From: Fibrivirga algicola
GTDB lineage: Bacteria > Bacteroidota > Bacteroidia > Cytophagales > Spirosomataceae
Length of the DNA stretch: 64,000 nucleotides
Reading direction: 5' to 3'
Assembly: GCF_011742925.1 (NCBI RefSeq)
Contig: NZ_WAEL01000003.1
Location: 310,001-374,000 of the forward strand
Below are positions 26,880 to 36,446 of the stretch, one piece after another. The first letter of the stretch is position 1. Every line of letters begins with the position of its first letter. The position numbers were made by a program, and so were the translations under genes. A model generated the notes under the pieces. That model did no database searches and was not told the DNA's origin. It saw only the letters and a list, made by a program, of their open reading frames with translations.

Positions 26880-29657
26880 TTATTCAAATGCTTTCTGAAC
26901 CAATGCTGCCTGCTCCTGCGTGTGAAGTTTGGCAAACCCGGTGGCAGGTGAAGAAGCCGACTCGCGACCAACGTACCGGAGCGACTGTGCCCCGGTGAAC
27001 CGGTCGCGGAAGCGGCGAAGCATGAACGAGAAGCAACCCATATTTTCGGGCTCCTCCTGCACCCACACAATCTCCGACTTCTTGTATTTTGCCAACTCAG
27101 CGTCGAGTTGCTTCATTGGCAACGGATACAACTGCTCCATCCGGATAATGGCTACGTCGTCGCGCTTATCGGCCTGTTGCTTATCCAGCAGGTCGTAATA
27201 CACCTTGCCCGTGCAAAGTAACACACGCTTCACCTTTTTCGGGTCGGCAAATGAATCACCAATTACTTCACGGAACGTACCTGACGCCAATTCGTCGAGC
27301 GACGAGATAGCCTGCGGGTGACGCAGCAACGATTTAGGCGACATAATCACCAGCGGCTTGCGGAACTCCCAGGCCAGCTGACGACGAAGCGCGTGGAAAA
27401 TATTGGCCGGCGTGGTGATATTCGCCACAACCAGGTTATTCTCGGCACACAATTGAAGGAAGCGCTCTGGACGGGCATTCGAGTGCTCGGGACCCTGACC
27501 TTCGTACCCATGTGGCAACTGCATGACCAGGCTGTTCTGAATGCCCCATTTCGATTCACCCGCCGTAACAAACTGGTCGATGATAACCTGCGCACCGTTG
27601 GCAAAATCACCAAACTGTGCTTCCCAGATCACCAGCGCGTGTGGTGCCGCCATGGCATACCCATACTCAAAACCCAACACCCCGAATTCAGACAGGTGCG
27701 AGTTGAAAATCTGTACAGGCAACTGCCCTTCCTGAATGTGGTTGAGCGGTGTGTATAGTTTGTTGTTGGTCGAATCGTGCAGTACGGCATGACGGTGCGA
27801 GAACGTACCCCGCTGCACATCCTGGCCACTGAGGCGAACTACTTTGTTTTCGAGCAGGATAGAGCCATAGGCCATTTGCTCGGCCACCGACCAGTTCACC
27901 ATCCGCGTGTCGAATACCATCTTCTGACGGTCGGCCAGCAGCTTATCGATTTGCTTCAGTGGCTTGAATCCTTCCGGAATCGTAGCCAGCGCCTTACCGA
28001 TTTTTTCCAGTGTCTCGATCGGCACGCCCGTCTGGGGGGACTGATCGAAGTCAGCTGGTTCGGCGTAGCGCAGTTCAGCCCACTGCTGATCGAGCCGAAG
28101 CGGCTTGTAAGGAAGACCCGGCTTCTGCTTCACCTGATCGAGGCGATCCTGTAGTACTTTCTTGAACTCAGCGTCCATCTTGGCGGCGAGGTCAGCATCA
28201 AGATCACCCCGCTCGATCAGCAATTTGCTGTAGAGCTCGCGTGGGTTGTTGTGCTTCTCAATCGCCGAGTACATGGTCGGCTGCGTGAATTTCGGCTCGT
28301 CTGACTCGTTGTGGCCGTAGCGACGGTAACACACCATGTCGATAAACACGTCGCGCTTGAACATCTCACGGAATTCCACGGCCAGCTTAGCGCAGAAGAT
28401 CACCGCCTCCGGGTCATCGCCGTTGACGTGGAAAATCGGCGCGTCGATAATCTTCGCTACGTCTGAGCAATAGATCGACGAACGGGCATCTTCAAAGTCG
28501 GTGGTGAAACCAACCTGGTTGTTGATCACAAAGTGCAACGTACCGCCAGTCTGGTAACCGGGCAGTTTCGCCATTTGCGTAACTTCATACACCACACCCT
28601 GACCCGCTACGGCGGCGTCGCCATGAATCAGGATCGGCATAATTTTCGAGAAGTCACCCTTGTACTCCTCATCGGCCTGAGCGCGAACAAACCCTTCAAC
28701 TACGGGGTTCACCGCTTCGAGGTGCGACGGGTTGGGGGCCAGCTTCACGCTGATTTCCTTGCCGCTTGGTGTTTTGGTCAGGCTGGTGTAGCCAAGGTGG
28801 TATTTCACGTCACCGTCACCATGCACCTGCGTGGGTACGCTTCCTTCAAACCCGTCGAAGATCGCTTCGTATGATTTACCCAGAATATTGGTCAGCACGT
28901 TGAGACGGCCGCGGTGGGCCATGCCGATCATTACTTCTTCAACGCCCATATCGGCCGCACGGCTGATGATAGCGTCCAGGGCAGCAATGGTCGTTTCGCC
29001 ACCTTCGAGCGAGAAGCGTTTCTGACCGAGGTATTTTGTGTGCAGGAAGTTTTCGAAGATCGAGGCCTCATTCAGTTTCTCCAGAATCCGCTTCTTCTCG
29101 GCGGGCGTTGGGCTAAAGGTGAGCGCTTCTTTCTCGATTTTGTTCCGTAACCAGTTCTTTACATCAATTTCGCGGATGTACATATACTCGAACCCAATGC
29201 GGCCCGCGTAGATGGTTTCCAGCGATTCCATAATTTTTCGGAGCGTTGCCGCACCAATACCCAGCAGGTTACCCGACTCGAACACCGTATCCAGGTCGGC
29301 TTCCGTCAGCGCGTAATCGGCCAGACCGAGGCGCGGGTTACGATCTTTACGGGGACCAATTGGGTTTGTTTTCGACAGCAGGTGTCCTCTCGACCGGTAA
29401 GCCTTGATGAGGCTGGCTACCGATACTTCTTTCTCACTGTGTCTGGCATCAACGGGAACTGTCTGGGCTGTACCATTGGTAGTGGCTCCATTTCCATTGG
29501 CCGATTCGCCCTTTTCGCCATAGGCAAGCGAAAAGTCAAACCCTTTAAAAAACTGCTGCCAACTCGTATCTACCGATGCGGGGTCCTGCTTATACGACTG
29601 ATAAAGCTGGTCGATATAAGCCGCATCAGAGTTGGCTACATATGAATACTGATCCAT
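26880..29657 (-). CDS. sucA: 2-oxoglutarate dehydrogenase E1
   Basis: 925 residues, the thiamine-diphosphate-dependent decarboxylase of the citric-acid-cycle complex. Seen are the N-terminal helix that docks on the partner (YIDQLYQSYKQDPASVDTSW), IGMAHRGRLNVL, HGDAAVAGQGVVYE, the diphosphate-binding HVNGDDPEAV with YRRYGHNESDEP, and the C-terminal transketolase-like half with HLSEFGVLGFEYGYAM. The ATG at 29657 (MDQYSYVANSDAAY) is used rather than an in-frame TTG at 29669. It is the first gene of the E1-E2-E3 cluster, with a -7-like box 29 bases upstream. Confidence 0.96.
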   Translation of the reverse strand: MDQYSYVANSDAAYIDQLYQSYKQDPASVDTSWQQFFKGFDFSLAYGEKGESANGNGATTNGTAQTVPVDARHSEKEVSVASLIKAYRSRGHLLSKTNPIGPRKDRNPRLGLADYALTEADLDTVFESGNLLGIGAATLRKIMESLETIYAGRIGFEYMYIREIDVKNWLRNKIEKEALTFSPTPAEKKRILEKLNEASIFENFLHTKYLGQKRFSLEGGETTIAALDAIISRAADMGVEEVMIGMAHRGRLNVLTNILGKSYEAIFDGFEGSVPTQVHGDGDVKYHLGYTSLTKTPSGKEISVKLAPNPSHLEAVNPVVEGFVRAQADEEYKGDFSKIMPILIHGDAAVAGQGVVYEVTQMAKLPGYQTGGTLHFVINNQVGFTTDFEDARSSIYCSDVAKIIDAPIFHVNGDDPEAVIFCAKLAVEFREMFKRDVFIDMVCYRRYGHNESDEPKFTQPTMYSAIEKHNNPRELYSKLLIERGDLDADLAAKMDAEFKKVLQDRLDQVKQKPGLPYKPLRLDQQWAELRYAEPADFDQSPQTGVPIETLEKIGKALATIPEGFKPLKQIDKLLADRQKMVFDTRMVNWSVAEQMAYGSILLENKVVRLSGQDVQRGTFSHRHAVLHDSTNNKLYTPLNHIQEGQLPVQIFNSHLSEFGVLGFEYGYAMAAPHALVIWEAQFGDFANGAQVIIDQFVTAGESKWGIQNSLVMQLPHGYEGQGPEHSNARPERFLQLCAENNLVVANITTPANIFHALRRQLAWEFRKPLVIMSPKSLLRHPQAISSLDELASGTFREVIGDSFADPKKVKRVLLCTGKVYYDLLDKQQADKRDDVAIIRMEQLYPLPMKQLDAELAKYKKSEIVWVQEEPENMGCFSFMLRRFRDRFTGAQSLRYVGRESASSPATGFAKLHTQEQAALVQKAFE

Positions 29658-29981
29658 GATTGGTTTCAACGCACTGTTTGGCCGACAAAGGTAAGGTAAA
29701 CCCTATGAACGGGGGTGAAAAGTTCCTGATTTTATCCTATTTAGCGATCAAATGACCAGCTATAGCAACAACTGACTTTCTGGTCATCTAGTTACCAGTA
29801 CGAATCCTGCTCCCGACAACCAATGAAGCATCCACCGCTTATTTTCTAACACAATAATCATGGCTTAATAGTTGTGGAAAAAAAGTGGGGTATCGGTCAC
29901 GTGTGCATCCTGGCGTAAGATTACGTACTTACGGGGGGGAATCTGCGTTATTGCTGTACTTTGCTGCGAATCCTGACTTGT
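29658..29981. other. Divergent intergenic region
   Basis: 324 bases between sucA and the PKD lipoprotein gene. It holds a possible sucA -7 box (29686-29693) and TACTTTG (29957-29963) near the rightward gene. Nothing else, no small ORF and no strong hairpin, is evident. Confidence 0.5.
29686..29693 (-). promoter_or_regulatory. Possible sucA -7 box
   Basis: TACCTTTG on the minus strand matches the Bacteroidota -7 consensus TAnnTTTG. It lies 29 bases upstream of the ATG at 29657. No convincing -33 TTTG was found at the usual distance. Confidence 0.35.
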
Positions 29982-30314
29982 ATGAAAACCGCTATCCTAC
30001 TCTTGTTCTCGAGTATACTAGTAAGCTGCGAACCGTTTAATCTGGAACGAATCGATTTCAGTAACTGTGTAAAACCCACCGCCAGCGTAGGTGCAACGAT
30101 CACCAAACTTAAGGTCGACCTCTTTGTTGACAAAACGACCGGCGACGTAAACACGGTAAACTGGACGTTCGGCGATGGCCGGGGACTTCCCCAAACGGGT
30201 ACACGCGTATCGTACACCTACGATCGGCCGGGCACCTACACAGTGACCATGTCACTGACCAATCGGTGCAACCAAACATTTTCGGCTAACCGGACTATAT
30301 CCGTGGCTAACTAA
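29982..30314 (+). CDS. Small PKD-domain lipoprotein
   Basis: 110 residues. A lipoprotein signal peptide with LVSC lipobox (Cys near residue 16) is followed by one PKD (Ig-like) domain of about 80 residues with the hallmark VNWTFGDGRG and YDRPGTYTVTMSLTN. PKD domains are surface protein- or sugar-binding modules. The ATG at 29982 gives a clean signal; a TTG seven codons earlier is ignored. It lies upstream of two other exported proteins on the same strand, 126 bases away. Confidence 0.8.
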   Translation: MKTAILLLFSSILVSCEPFNLERIDFSNCVKPTASVGATITKLKVDLFVDKTTGDVNTVNWTFGDGRGLPQTGTRVSYTYDRPGTYTVTMSLTNRCNQTFSANRTISVAN

Positions 30315-30440
30315 CCCGAATCAGTGCGCTTTGTGTGTATCTGGCTTCGACTCCGTTGATTGATCTGTGCAACAGCCCAACCAATGACCACAGCAAGAAC
30401 CAGACACATAGCCTACAGACGACCACCCTACACATCAGGT

Positions 30441-31280
30441 ATGTCCCTTTATCTACGATCTCTATTTCTCGCTTTGTTTCTTCTCCTCGTTTCGCTTGCC
30501 AGCTACGCGCAGGGACGAGTCAGCAATGTGCGCATGCGGGCCATTGATCAACAGGCCATCGAAATATTCTACGACCTGCGCAACAGCACGCCCACCGACT
30601 CTGTATATGTGCGGCTGCAACGACGAAACGGTACGCTTATAGCACCCGATCTCCGTAGCGTAAGCGGTGACCTGGGCACTAACCGGATCGACGGCCGGGA
30701 TCAGCGCATTGTCTGGAACCTGCGCCGAAACGGCTTACTACTCAAAGAAGAGGTGCGCGCCGTAGTCCTGCTCAAACAGGGCGGCCTGTTAACTCCAACG
30801 GCCCAAACGCCTACTGAGGTTGCCCCGCCCCTCCCCGATTCGGCCTCAATGGTGCCCGAGAAACCGTATCGCGGGCCAGCCTGGGCGTTGCTTTCTTTAC
30901 TGGCGCCAGGAGTGGGCAATGCCTTTGTGCAAACGCCTAAACCCCGCGTGGGCCTCCGGCCGCTGGTGACCGTAGCAGCCTACGGGTTGCTCATCTACGG
31001 GGCCGGTCAGCAGGGCGAATCAGCGCAGGCTTATACCGATTATGAACGAGCAGGCAATGCAGAGGCTGCCGAGCCGTTTTACCAGAAAGCCAACGCTGCC
31101 AATCAACGCTACTACGTGGCCACGCGGGTGGCCGCCGCCATCTGGGTCACCGACATTACGCTCACGCTCCTGCGCGGTTTCCGTAATCAGCGCGACGAAA
31201 AACGCGGTGGTCAACCGCTATCCTACCACCTGAATTACCAGGCCAATACGCCTGTTGCCGTACTTCGGTACACATTCTAA
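30441..31280 (+). CDS. Exported protein with N-terminal beta-sandwich-like domain and helical tail
   Basis: 279 residues with a signal peptide ending SLASYAQ (ATG at 30441; the earlier frame from 30360 has no signal). Residues about 28-115 (RVSNVRMRAIDQQAIEIFYD, SVYVRLQRRNG, SGDLGTNRIDGRDQRIVWNL) follow a pattern common in Bacteroidota surface proteins, where such domains accompany PEGA, SUMF1-like or gliding-motility modules. The second half has two hydrophobic stretches (WALLSLLAPGVGN, LRPLVTVAAYGLLIYGA) and an Ala-rich helix, so the C-terminus may be membrane-bound. It lies 9 bases before the next gene, so the two are probably an operon. Confidence 0.65.
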   Translation: MSLYLRSLFLALFLLLVSLASYAQGRVSNVRMRAIDQQAIEIFYDLRNSTPTDSVYVRLQRRNGTLIAPDLRSVSGDLGTNRIDGRDQRIVWNLRRNGLLLKEEVRAVVLLKQGGLLTPTAQTPTEVAPPLPDSASMVPEKPYRGPAWALLSLLAPGVGNAFVQTPKPRVGLRPLVTVAAYGLLIYGAGQQGESAQAYTDYERAGNAEAAEPFYQKANAANQRYYVATRVAAAIWVTDITLTLLRGFRNQRDEKRGGQPLSYHLNYQANTPVAVLRYTF

Positions 31281-31289
31281 CCTACCCAC

Positions 31290-32159
31290 ATGCGTTACAT
31301 TTTCTTCTATATCAGCCTATTATCATCCGCTTTAGCTGTTGCCCAGACACAGAACGCCCCCGTCACGTCGTCGGCCAGTGAGTGGGTCACGCTGAAAATT
31401 TCGGCTATCGACACAGTGGCGACCGTTGCCAAAGCGAAAGCGCCCGCCAAATCAACGAAACCCAAACAAGGGGCCATCTCGGCAACATCCAGCAGAACAA
31501 CCACTGCTACAGCCGCCACAAAACCAGCCGCCAAAAGTCCGGCGACAACCGCGCCGGTATCAAAGCCGGCAGCTACAGCCGCCAGGCCTGCCGTACGCAC
31601 GTTCCTGGAGACATTTGCCGACAACCACAACGGCTGGCTGGTTGGCAAACGAAATGGGTTTGATCTGGAAGTAGCCAAAGACAGCTATTACATCCGCAAG
31701 CAGAAAGACAGTAAGAACCGCCCAGGCCGCAGCTACATTAAACTGCCTGACGATCTGAACCTGAACAAAGCCGACACCTTTACAGTCAGCGTGGAAATGA
31801 CGATCCCACCTAATGTTGAGCCCGATGGCGGCTTGCTGATTGGCGTGAAAGATACCAGCAATTACTGCCAGTTCCGCCTAATAGGTACGTCGAAAGTAGC
31901 GCTGTACACCCGGGTAAACGGCGTAGCCCAGAGCAACTACATGATGGGGAAACCAACAGCGGCGAAAGTAGCCATTTCGCCCACCCGCAATACGCTGACA
32001 ATTCGGCGGACAGGTGAGCAACTGCATTTTTACGTCAACGGCCGGGAGGTTGAAGACAGCCCGCATCCGTTTCGGTCCTTCAAAGGCAACGGCGTTGGCT
32101 TTATCAGTTACGCCGAAGCCGTCAAATTTCAGTACCTGACGGTGCAATTAGGAAAGTAA
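31290..32159 (+). CDS. Exported lectin/glucanase-fold (LamG-like) protein
   Basis: 289 residues: a signal peptide (MRYIFFYISLLSSALAVAQ), a low-complexity Ala/Lys/Thr/Pro linker (about 48-103), then a concanavalin-like sandwich of about 180 residues (FLETFADNHNGWLVG, DTFTVSVEMTIPPN, GGLLIGVKDTSNYCQFRLIG, QLHFYVNGREV, GVGFISYAEAVKFQYLTVQ). This fold usually binds or cleaves glycans. Catalytic residues cannot be assigned. It follows the previous gene by 9 bases and converges on the minus-strand gene ending at 32173. Confidence 0.75.
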   Translation: MRYIFFYISLLSSALAVAQTQNAPVTSSASEWVTLKISAIDTVATVAKAKAPAKSTKPKQGAISATSSRTTTATAATKPAAKSPATTAPVSKPAATAARPAVRTFLETFADNHNGWLVGKRNGFDLEVAKDSYYIRKQKDSKNRPGRSYIKLPDDLNLNKADTFTVSVEMTIPPNVEPDGGLLIGVKDTSNYCQFRLIGTSKVALYTRVNGVAQSNYMMGKPTAAKVAISPTRNTLTIRRTGEQLHFYVNGREVEDSPHPFRSFKGNGVGFISYAEAVKFQYLTVQLGK

Positions 32160-32172
32160 CACGCCTAAGCCG

Positions 32173-33486
32173 TTATCTGATCCGGTCGCCGTTGGCATCC
32201 AGGTCGTAGCTGTTGCCGTTCACGGTTACACGAGCGCGGCCTTCTTTGTACACGCTGATTTCATCGTAAACGGGCAAAATCATCCATTTACCTTTGCGCC
32301 ATAGCCCCCACTGACCATCCTTCCGGGCAGGTCGTTCGCCATACTGCCCCACGTCGCTGAGCAGTTTATCATAAGGCTCATAGCGAGGCGAAACAGGTGC
32401 CGTTGCGGTAGCTTCGGTATCTGTGTTCTGCGTTGCTTCCGGCTTCTTCTTCGTCCGCTTTTTTCGTTTCGGCTGGGTACGTTTCTGCGCTTCTTCATCG
32501 GCGCGGCGAGCTTCGGCTTGCTCTGTCTGGGTACGTTCCCGTTCTTTCTCGGCCGCTGAGTCTCTGCCGTTGCTCTTCACCAGCACCATCACAAAACCGA
32601 TCAACCCACCAGCGATCAGCAGGGCTACCAGAAAATCGCGCCAGCCAGACGATGACTTTTTCGCCACCGGAGCCGATGTACCTGAGATAGCCGCGGCGGG
32701 CGGGCCAGCCGGTGAAGCGGGCGGCACACTGGCAGCCGATGCGCTAGCCTGAGCGGGGCGATCCCACCAAACCAGGTGCCGCCAGTCGGTCGAGGTTAGC
32801 TTTTCGCGCAGCGTAGTTCCCTGCGGCTCTTTTTCCGACGCGTAGAAGTTAGCCGTCAGGTAAGCCAGCACCGCATCAGCAAGGGCCTTTTCGTCATAGT
32901 TAATCGCCCGAAACAGCGCGCGAATCGCGGGGGCAGGAATATGCTCTTTGTAATCGTCCAGAATATCGCGCACCTTCTGCTGCATGGTGTCGGCGGTTTC
33001 CACCCCGGCCCCGGCACCGCCCGCCTCAACGGGAGGGGGAGAAGAAGTCGTACCTGACTCAGCCTTGTTGGTAGCAGCGGTCGCCGACGTACCTGAGACT
33101 GACGAGGACGAGGCCGGTTTGCTGGCCTCTGCCGCAGGAGCATCGGGCACTTGGGCCAGAATACGGGGCACCCATTGATCGATTACGAACGTGCGCGATA
33201 AGCCCAGCCGCTCGGCATCCAGCGCAAAGCCACCGATCTGCACATCCGACAACCGCTTCTGGTTATCGGCAGCTACTTTCCGAATGACGGCCTGTAACTC
33301 GAGAATCTTCACAAACTGCGCGTTCAGAGGTCGACTGACATCATCGACCAGCCGCAAAAAGTCGGGCACGCCAAGCTCGTTCGCCTCAGCAGGCAGTCCC
33401 GTGCGAGACCACTGCCAGTCGGCTACATTGCCTTCGTTAAGAACCAGTTCATTCTTGATTCGTTCGCGTAGTTCGTCGAGCGTCAT
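32173..33486 (-). CDS. Single-pass membrane protein with WG-like tail (last gene of cytoskeletal-like locus)
   Basis: 437 residues without a signal peptide. Order: a helical N-terminal domain (1-112), an Ala/Ser/Pro linker, a second helical domain (165-240), another linker, one transmembrane helix (282-303), a charged Arg/Lys/Glu-rich segment (311-350), and a tail (388-425) with GQWGLWRKGKWMILPVYDEI, the WG/KWG repeat pattern. The bulk of the protein would be cytoplasmic. It is last in the co-directional run that includes the actin-like and tubulin-like genes. Function unknown; perhaps a membrane anchor (inference). Confidence 0.7.
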   Translation of the reverse strand: MTLDELRERIKNELVLNEGNVADWQWSRTGLPAEANELGVPDFLRLVDDVSRPLNAQFVKILELQAVIRKVAADNQKRLSDVQIGGFALDAERLGLSRTFVIDQWVPRILAQVPDAPAAEASKPASSSSVSGTSATAATNKAESGTTSSPPPVEAGGAGAGVETADTMQQKVRDILDDYKEHIPAPAIRALFRAINYDEKALADAVLAYLTANFYASEKEPQGTTLREKLTSTDWRHLVWWDRPAQASASAASVPPASPAGPPAAAISGTSAPVAKKSSSGWRDFLVALLIAGGLIGFVMVLVKSNGRDSAAEKERERTQTEQAEARRADEEAQKRTQPKRKKRTKKKPEATQNTDTEATATAPVSPRYEPYDKLLSDVGQYGERPARKDGQWGLWRKGKWMILPVYDEISVYKEGRARVTVNGNSYDLDANGDRIR

Positions 33487-33565
33487 GTAGAGCGTAGGCG
33501 ATTAATCCAGTTATAGGTGTGTGTGTGGACCAACGGCATTTCTCTGGCAGTTGGTTGCAATCCGA

Positions 33566-34651
33566 TCAACGAGTTGCCGTAGCTACGCCAATCTTCGAGT
33601 CGGCGGTGCCGTAGTACAGGAACCAGCGCCCCTTAAAAGCAACCATACCTTCCAGAAACACAACCTGATTTACCTGCCCCTGCGTTTCGTAAGGCTGATC
33701 GGGTTTAATAAAATAAGATACCGACCGGTCGATTAGTTTTGTGGGGTCCTGCCGGGCGAAGAGTAGCTGCCCACCTGTGTACGCGTTTTCGGCCAATGCA
33801 GGGTCACCCTGCTTGTTATTCATTCCGTTGTAGATAAGCACAATGCCTTTAGCGGTGAGCAATGCATAAGGCCCCGGTTCAATCAACCGGGCGTCGTGCT
33901 TACCGGGCCTCGATTGGGCAACCGCCTGAAACGTACCGGCTGCTTTACCGGCAAGTGGTGTCCAGTGCAGCAAATCGGGCGATGTGGCAATGCGCAAATC
34001 GGGCTGGTCGCCCCAGTACATCCAGTACACGCCATTTATTTTCTGCGCTACCATGCGGCTCCCCTGCTGCCGACACACAATCGCGCCCGACTTCGACCAG
34101 CTGTTCCGGTAGGCTTCCTGACCAAACGCCAGCCCCTGTTTCCGCCAGCTAACCAGGTCGTTCGAGGTAGCCACGCACAGCCGTGCCTTGTCGCCATCGT
34201 AAGTGGTATAGGTCATAATGTATACGCCATTCGGACTTTCCACAACGCGTGGGTCTTCACAACCGCCCTCCCACTCGTAAGGCTTCATGGCGTCGTTGTC
34301 GGGGTAGAAAACGGGCGTTGGCCGCCGGGTGAAGTGAATACCATCTGTGCTTACGGCTAACCCCAACCGCGACGTACCGTTAAATTTCCCGACGGTATCT
34401 TCAGCCCGGTATAGCATGTATACTTTACCCTTACGCACCACAGCGGCCGGGTTAAACACGTCTTTTTCTTCCCAACGCACTGTATCCCGGCGTACCGGGC
34501 AAAAAAACGTGGTACTGGCTTTGGCGTCTAGAATAGGGTTATCAGCGTTTCGCTTTTGAAACGGGCCAATCATCCACGGTTTTTCAGGCGTTGGCTGGGC
34601 CGACAGCCAAAGCGGCGCAATCAGCAGCAGAAAGAGTAGTCGTTTATTCAT
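33566..34651 (-). CDS. Exported GH130-family glycoside phosphorylase/hydrolase
   Basis: 361 residues with a signal peptide (MNKRLLFLLLIAPLWLSAQ; ATG at 34651, the frame to 34738 has no signal). The five-bladed beta-propeller pattern of GH130 is visible: NPAAVVRKGKVYMLYRAED, SRLGLAVSTDGIHF, and GGCEDPRVVE, which holds the conserved acidic residue of the family. GH130 enzymes cleave beta-mannosides, mostly by phosphorolysis; exported members are often hydrolases. It sits oddly inside the actin/tubulin-like gene run, with 79 bases on one side and 182 on the other. Confidence 0.85.
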   Translation of the reverse strand: MNKRLLFLLLIAPLWLSAQPTPEKPWMIGPFQKRNADNPILDAKASTTFFCPVRRDTVRWEEKDVFNPAAVVRKGKVYMLYRAEDTVGKFNGTSRLGLAVSTDGIHFTRRPTPVFYPDNDAMKPYEWEGGCEDPRVVESPNGVYIMTYTTYDGDKARLCVATSNDLVSWRKQGLAFGQEAYRNSWSKSGAIVCRQQGSRMVAQKINGVYWMYWGDQPDLRIATSPDLLHWTPLAGKAAGTFQAVAQSRPGKHDARLIEPGPYALLTAKGIVLIYNGMNNKQGDPALAENAYTGGQLLFARQDPTKLIDRSVSYFIKPDQPYETQGQVNQVVFLEGMVAFKGRWFLYYGTADSKIGVATATR

Positions 34652-34713
34652 GGAATAGTATTGAGAAACAAGGCACCCGCCAGACTTAGAGTCCATCAGG
34701 TGCGAATACACAA

Positions 34714-34759
34714 AGGCTCGAAGCAGCATAAAGGGCATGTCCCCAATACCTTCGAGCCT
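34714..34759. repeat. Short hairpin upstream of the GH130 gene
   Basis: AGGCTCGAAG (34714-34723) pairs perfectly with CTTCGAGCCT (34750-34759). It lies in the leader of the GH130 gene, next to the longer hairpin at 34778. Confidence 0.55.
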
Positions 34760-34777
34760 ATTTAGCTAATCTGATTA

Positions 34778-34828
34778 TCTGGTTTTAGTTGCGCTGTATC
34801 CTGGAGATAGGGCACAACTAAAACCAGA
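34778..34828. repeat. Intergenic hairpin
   Basis: 17-base arms (34778-34794, 34812-34828) with one wobble difference and a 17-base loop. It lies just downstream of the stop of the 34834-36321 gene. Confidence 0.65.
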
Positions 34829-34833
34829 CAACC

Positions 34834-36321
34834 TTACACGAATCCGATGCGTGCTTTGTCGGTGATCTGCCATTTATCGCCTTGCAGCGTGAGCTGACCG
34901 GGAGCTACGGTCTGAATGCGGCTATTCGGTCCACCCGGCTGATTTTCGTACAGACAGGCATCGCTGAGATACGAATACGGATCACTCATCGCCAGTTGCT
35001 GTGACTCGGGCGATTGACTAACCTGGAATGTAGCCGTATTGGGGCTGGTCAGATCGATCTCATACACCGTTCCCCGTTCGGCTAATTCCAGCAAGCCAGC
35101 TACACTAAAGCCGTTGCCCAGGTCGGCCGTACGGGCAAATAATTTTGTTGGCGCGGGAGCGGGGGGCGGCGGAGGCGTTGGTGTAGCAGTACCGAACGTA
35201 CCTGACTGGTCGACCGAACCAACTGGCGTACCTGGTGCTGATGGGGCTGGTGGAATAATGGGCGTGGTCCTTAGTGGCGCACCCTGCGACTGGCTCGGGA
35301 ATGCACTTGCTTGTTGGGCACCCGCTGACCCATTACCCATCGGCGCGTTCTGCGGTGGAATAACCGGGTTCGCCGGATTGCCGTAACCCGTCCGGGGCTG
35401 ATTGCCCACTGGAGCGGGCGATCCCATAGGTCGTTCAGCCGGGGCATCGGGGCGGCGGGGCGGCTCTGCCTGGGGCATCATTCCCCGTTCGGCAGGGCCC
35501 CGATCAGCTATTGGCTGAGTTGCGGCGGGGGTACGTTCAACAGGGCGATTCGCTGGCCCGGCTGGTGGAGCACCTGCGAGTTTCTTCTCGGCAATTGTGA
35601 GTCGGTTGGCCAGCTCGGCAACGGTACTGCTAAGGCGGTTGTTCTCATCCTGTAATCCGGCCAGCCGGGCATCGTCTTTATCCGAAATGACTGGTCCGCC
35701 AGCACCACGCTGACGCGTCAGCACCAGATATACGAGCCCTGCCAGATTCAGCAGCGATAACCAAAACGCCCATTTTCCCCAATCCATCCCCGTCGACGCC
35801 GTTGCGGTGCCATCAGCCGGGGTATCGCCTTCCAGTAGGGCCGCCTCCTGCTCGTTCACTGCTTTCTCGGGGTCAGCGCCACCGGCCAGCGCAGTCATTT
35901 TAGTTTCGTAGGCGGCGAAGGAAGCCAGCTTGGTACGATGCACGCGCTCGGGGCCGTTCGTAACCCGTTTCATCACATAGCGACGGAGGCTATCCAATAC
36001 GGCACCTTCACTGGTAAAGGCATCAGCGGCAAATTCATCATTCAGCATCATGCTGTGCTTCTTGATGTCGTTCACCAGGCCGTCCGCCTTTTTCAAATTA
36101 TTCGTCTTGATGAATTCAGTCAGATCAACATAATCCGTACAGCCATCGCAGGCCGGTTTCTTGGCGGCACCAAACGTTTTCTGATCGGTTGCCAAAAACT
36201 CCAGTGTAGCTTTCGCCATACCGAACGTACCTGCGTCGATGCCGGTCTGGGCGGCTGGTTCCGTTTGGGCGTTGGCCGTCACAGTCAACGCGAGAAAGAG
36301 AAAAGTTGATGGTATTTTCAT
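34834..36321 (-). CDS. Signal-peptide, single-pass, coiled-coil protein of the cytoskeletal-like locus
   Basis: 495 residues from the ATG at 36321 (a TTG three codons earlier is possible). Order: signal peptide (1-19), a periplasmic domain with CDGC (57-60), a transmembrane helix (about 185-203), a coiled coil (about 217-248), a long Pro/Gly/Ala-rich stretch (250-395), and a compact C-terminal domain (about 395-495). I recognise no family. A periplasmic sensor linked to a cytoplasmic coiled coil fits an adaptor between the envelope and the actin-like ATPase encoded just upstream (inference from position). Confidence 0.7.
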   Translation of the reverse strand: MKIPSTFLFLALTVTANAQTEPAAQTGIDAGTFGMAKATLEFLATDQKTFGAAKKPACDGCTDYVDLTEFIKTNNLKKADGLVNDIKKHSMMLNDEFAADAFTSEGAVLDSLRRYVMKRVTNGPERVHRTKLASFAAYETKMTALAGGADPEKAVNEQEAALLEGDTPADGTATASTGMDWGKWAFWLSLLNLAGLVYLVLTRQRGAGGPVISDKDDARLAGLQDENNRLSSTVAELANRLTIAEKKLAGAPPAGPANRPVERTPAATQPIADRGPAERGMMPQAEPPRRPDAPAERPMGSPAPVGNQPRTGYGNPANPVIPPQNAPMGNGSAGAQQASAFPSQSQGAPLRTTPIIPPAPSAPGTPVGSVDQSGTFGTATPTPPPPPAPAPTKLFARTADLGNGFSVAGLLELAERGTVYEIDLTSPNTATFQVSQSPESQQLAMSDPYSYLSDACLYENQPGGPNSRIQTVAPGQLTLQGDKWQITDKARIGFV

Positions 36322-36354
36322 AGAGGTCAAGGGAAGGTTGGTAAATATAAAATG

Positions 36355-36446
36355 AAAGGTCTCAACACAGCGGCAAGGCGAACCCAGAGCAATTTATTGA
36401 TTCTCTGAAAATTCTATGTTCGCTTTGCCGCTGTGTTGAGACCTTT
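36355..36446. repeat. Long intergenic hairpin
   Basis: 29-base arms (36355-36383, 36418-36446) with one difference and a 34-base loop. The right arm ends at the first base of the stop codon of the 1239-codon gene. Confidence 0.8.
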
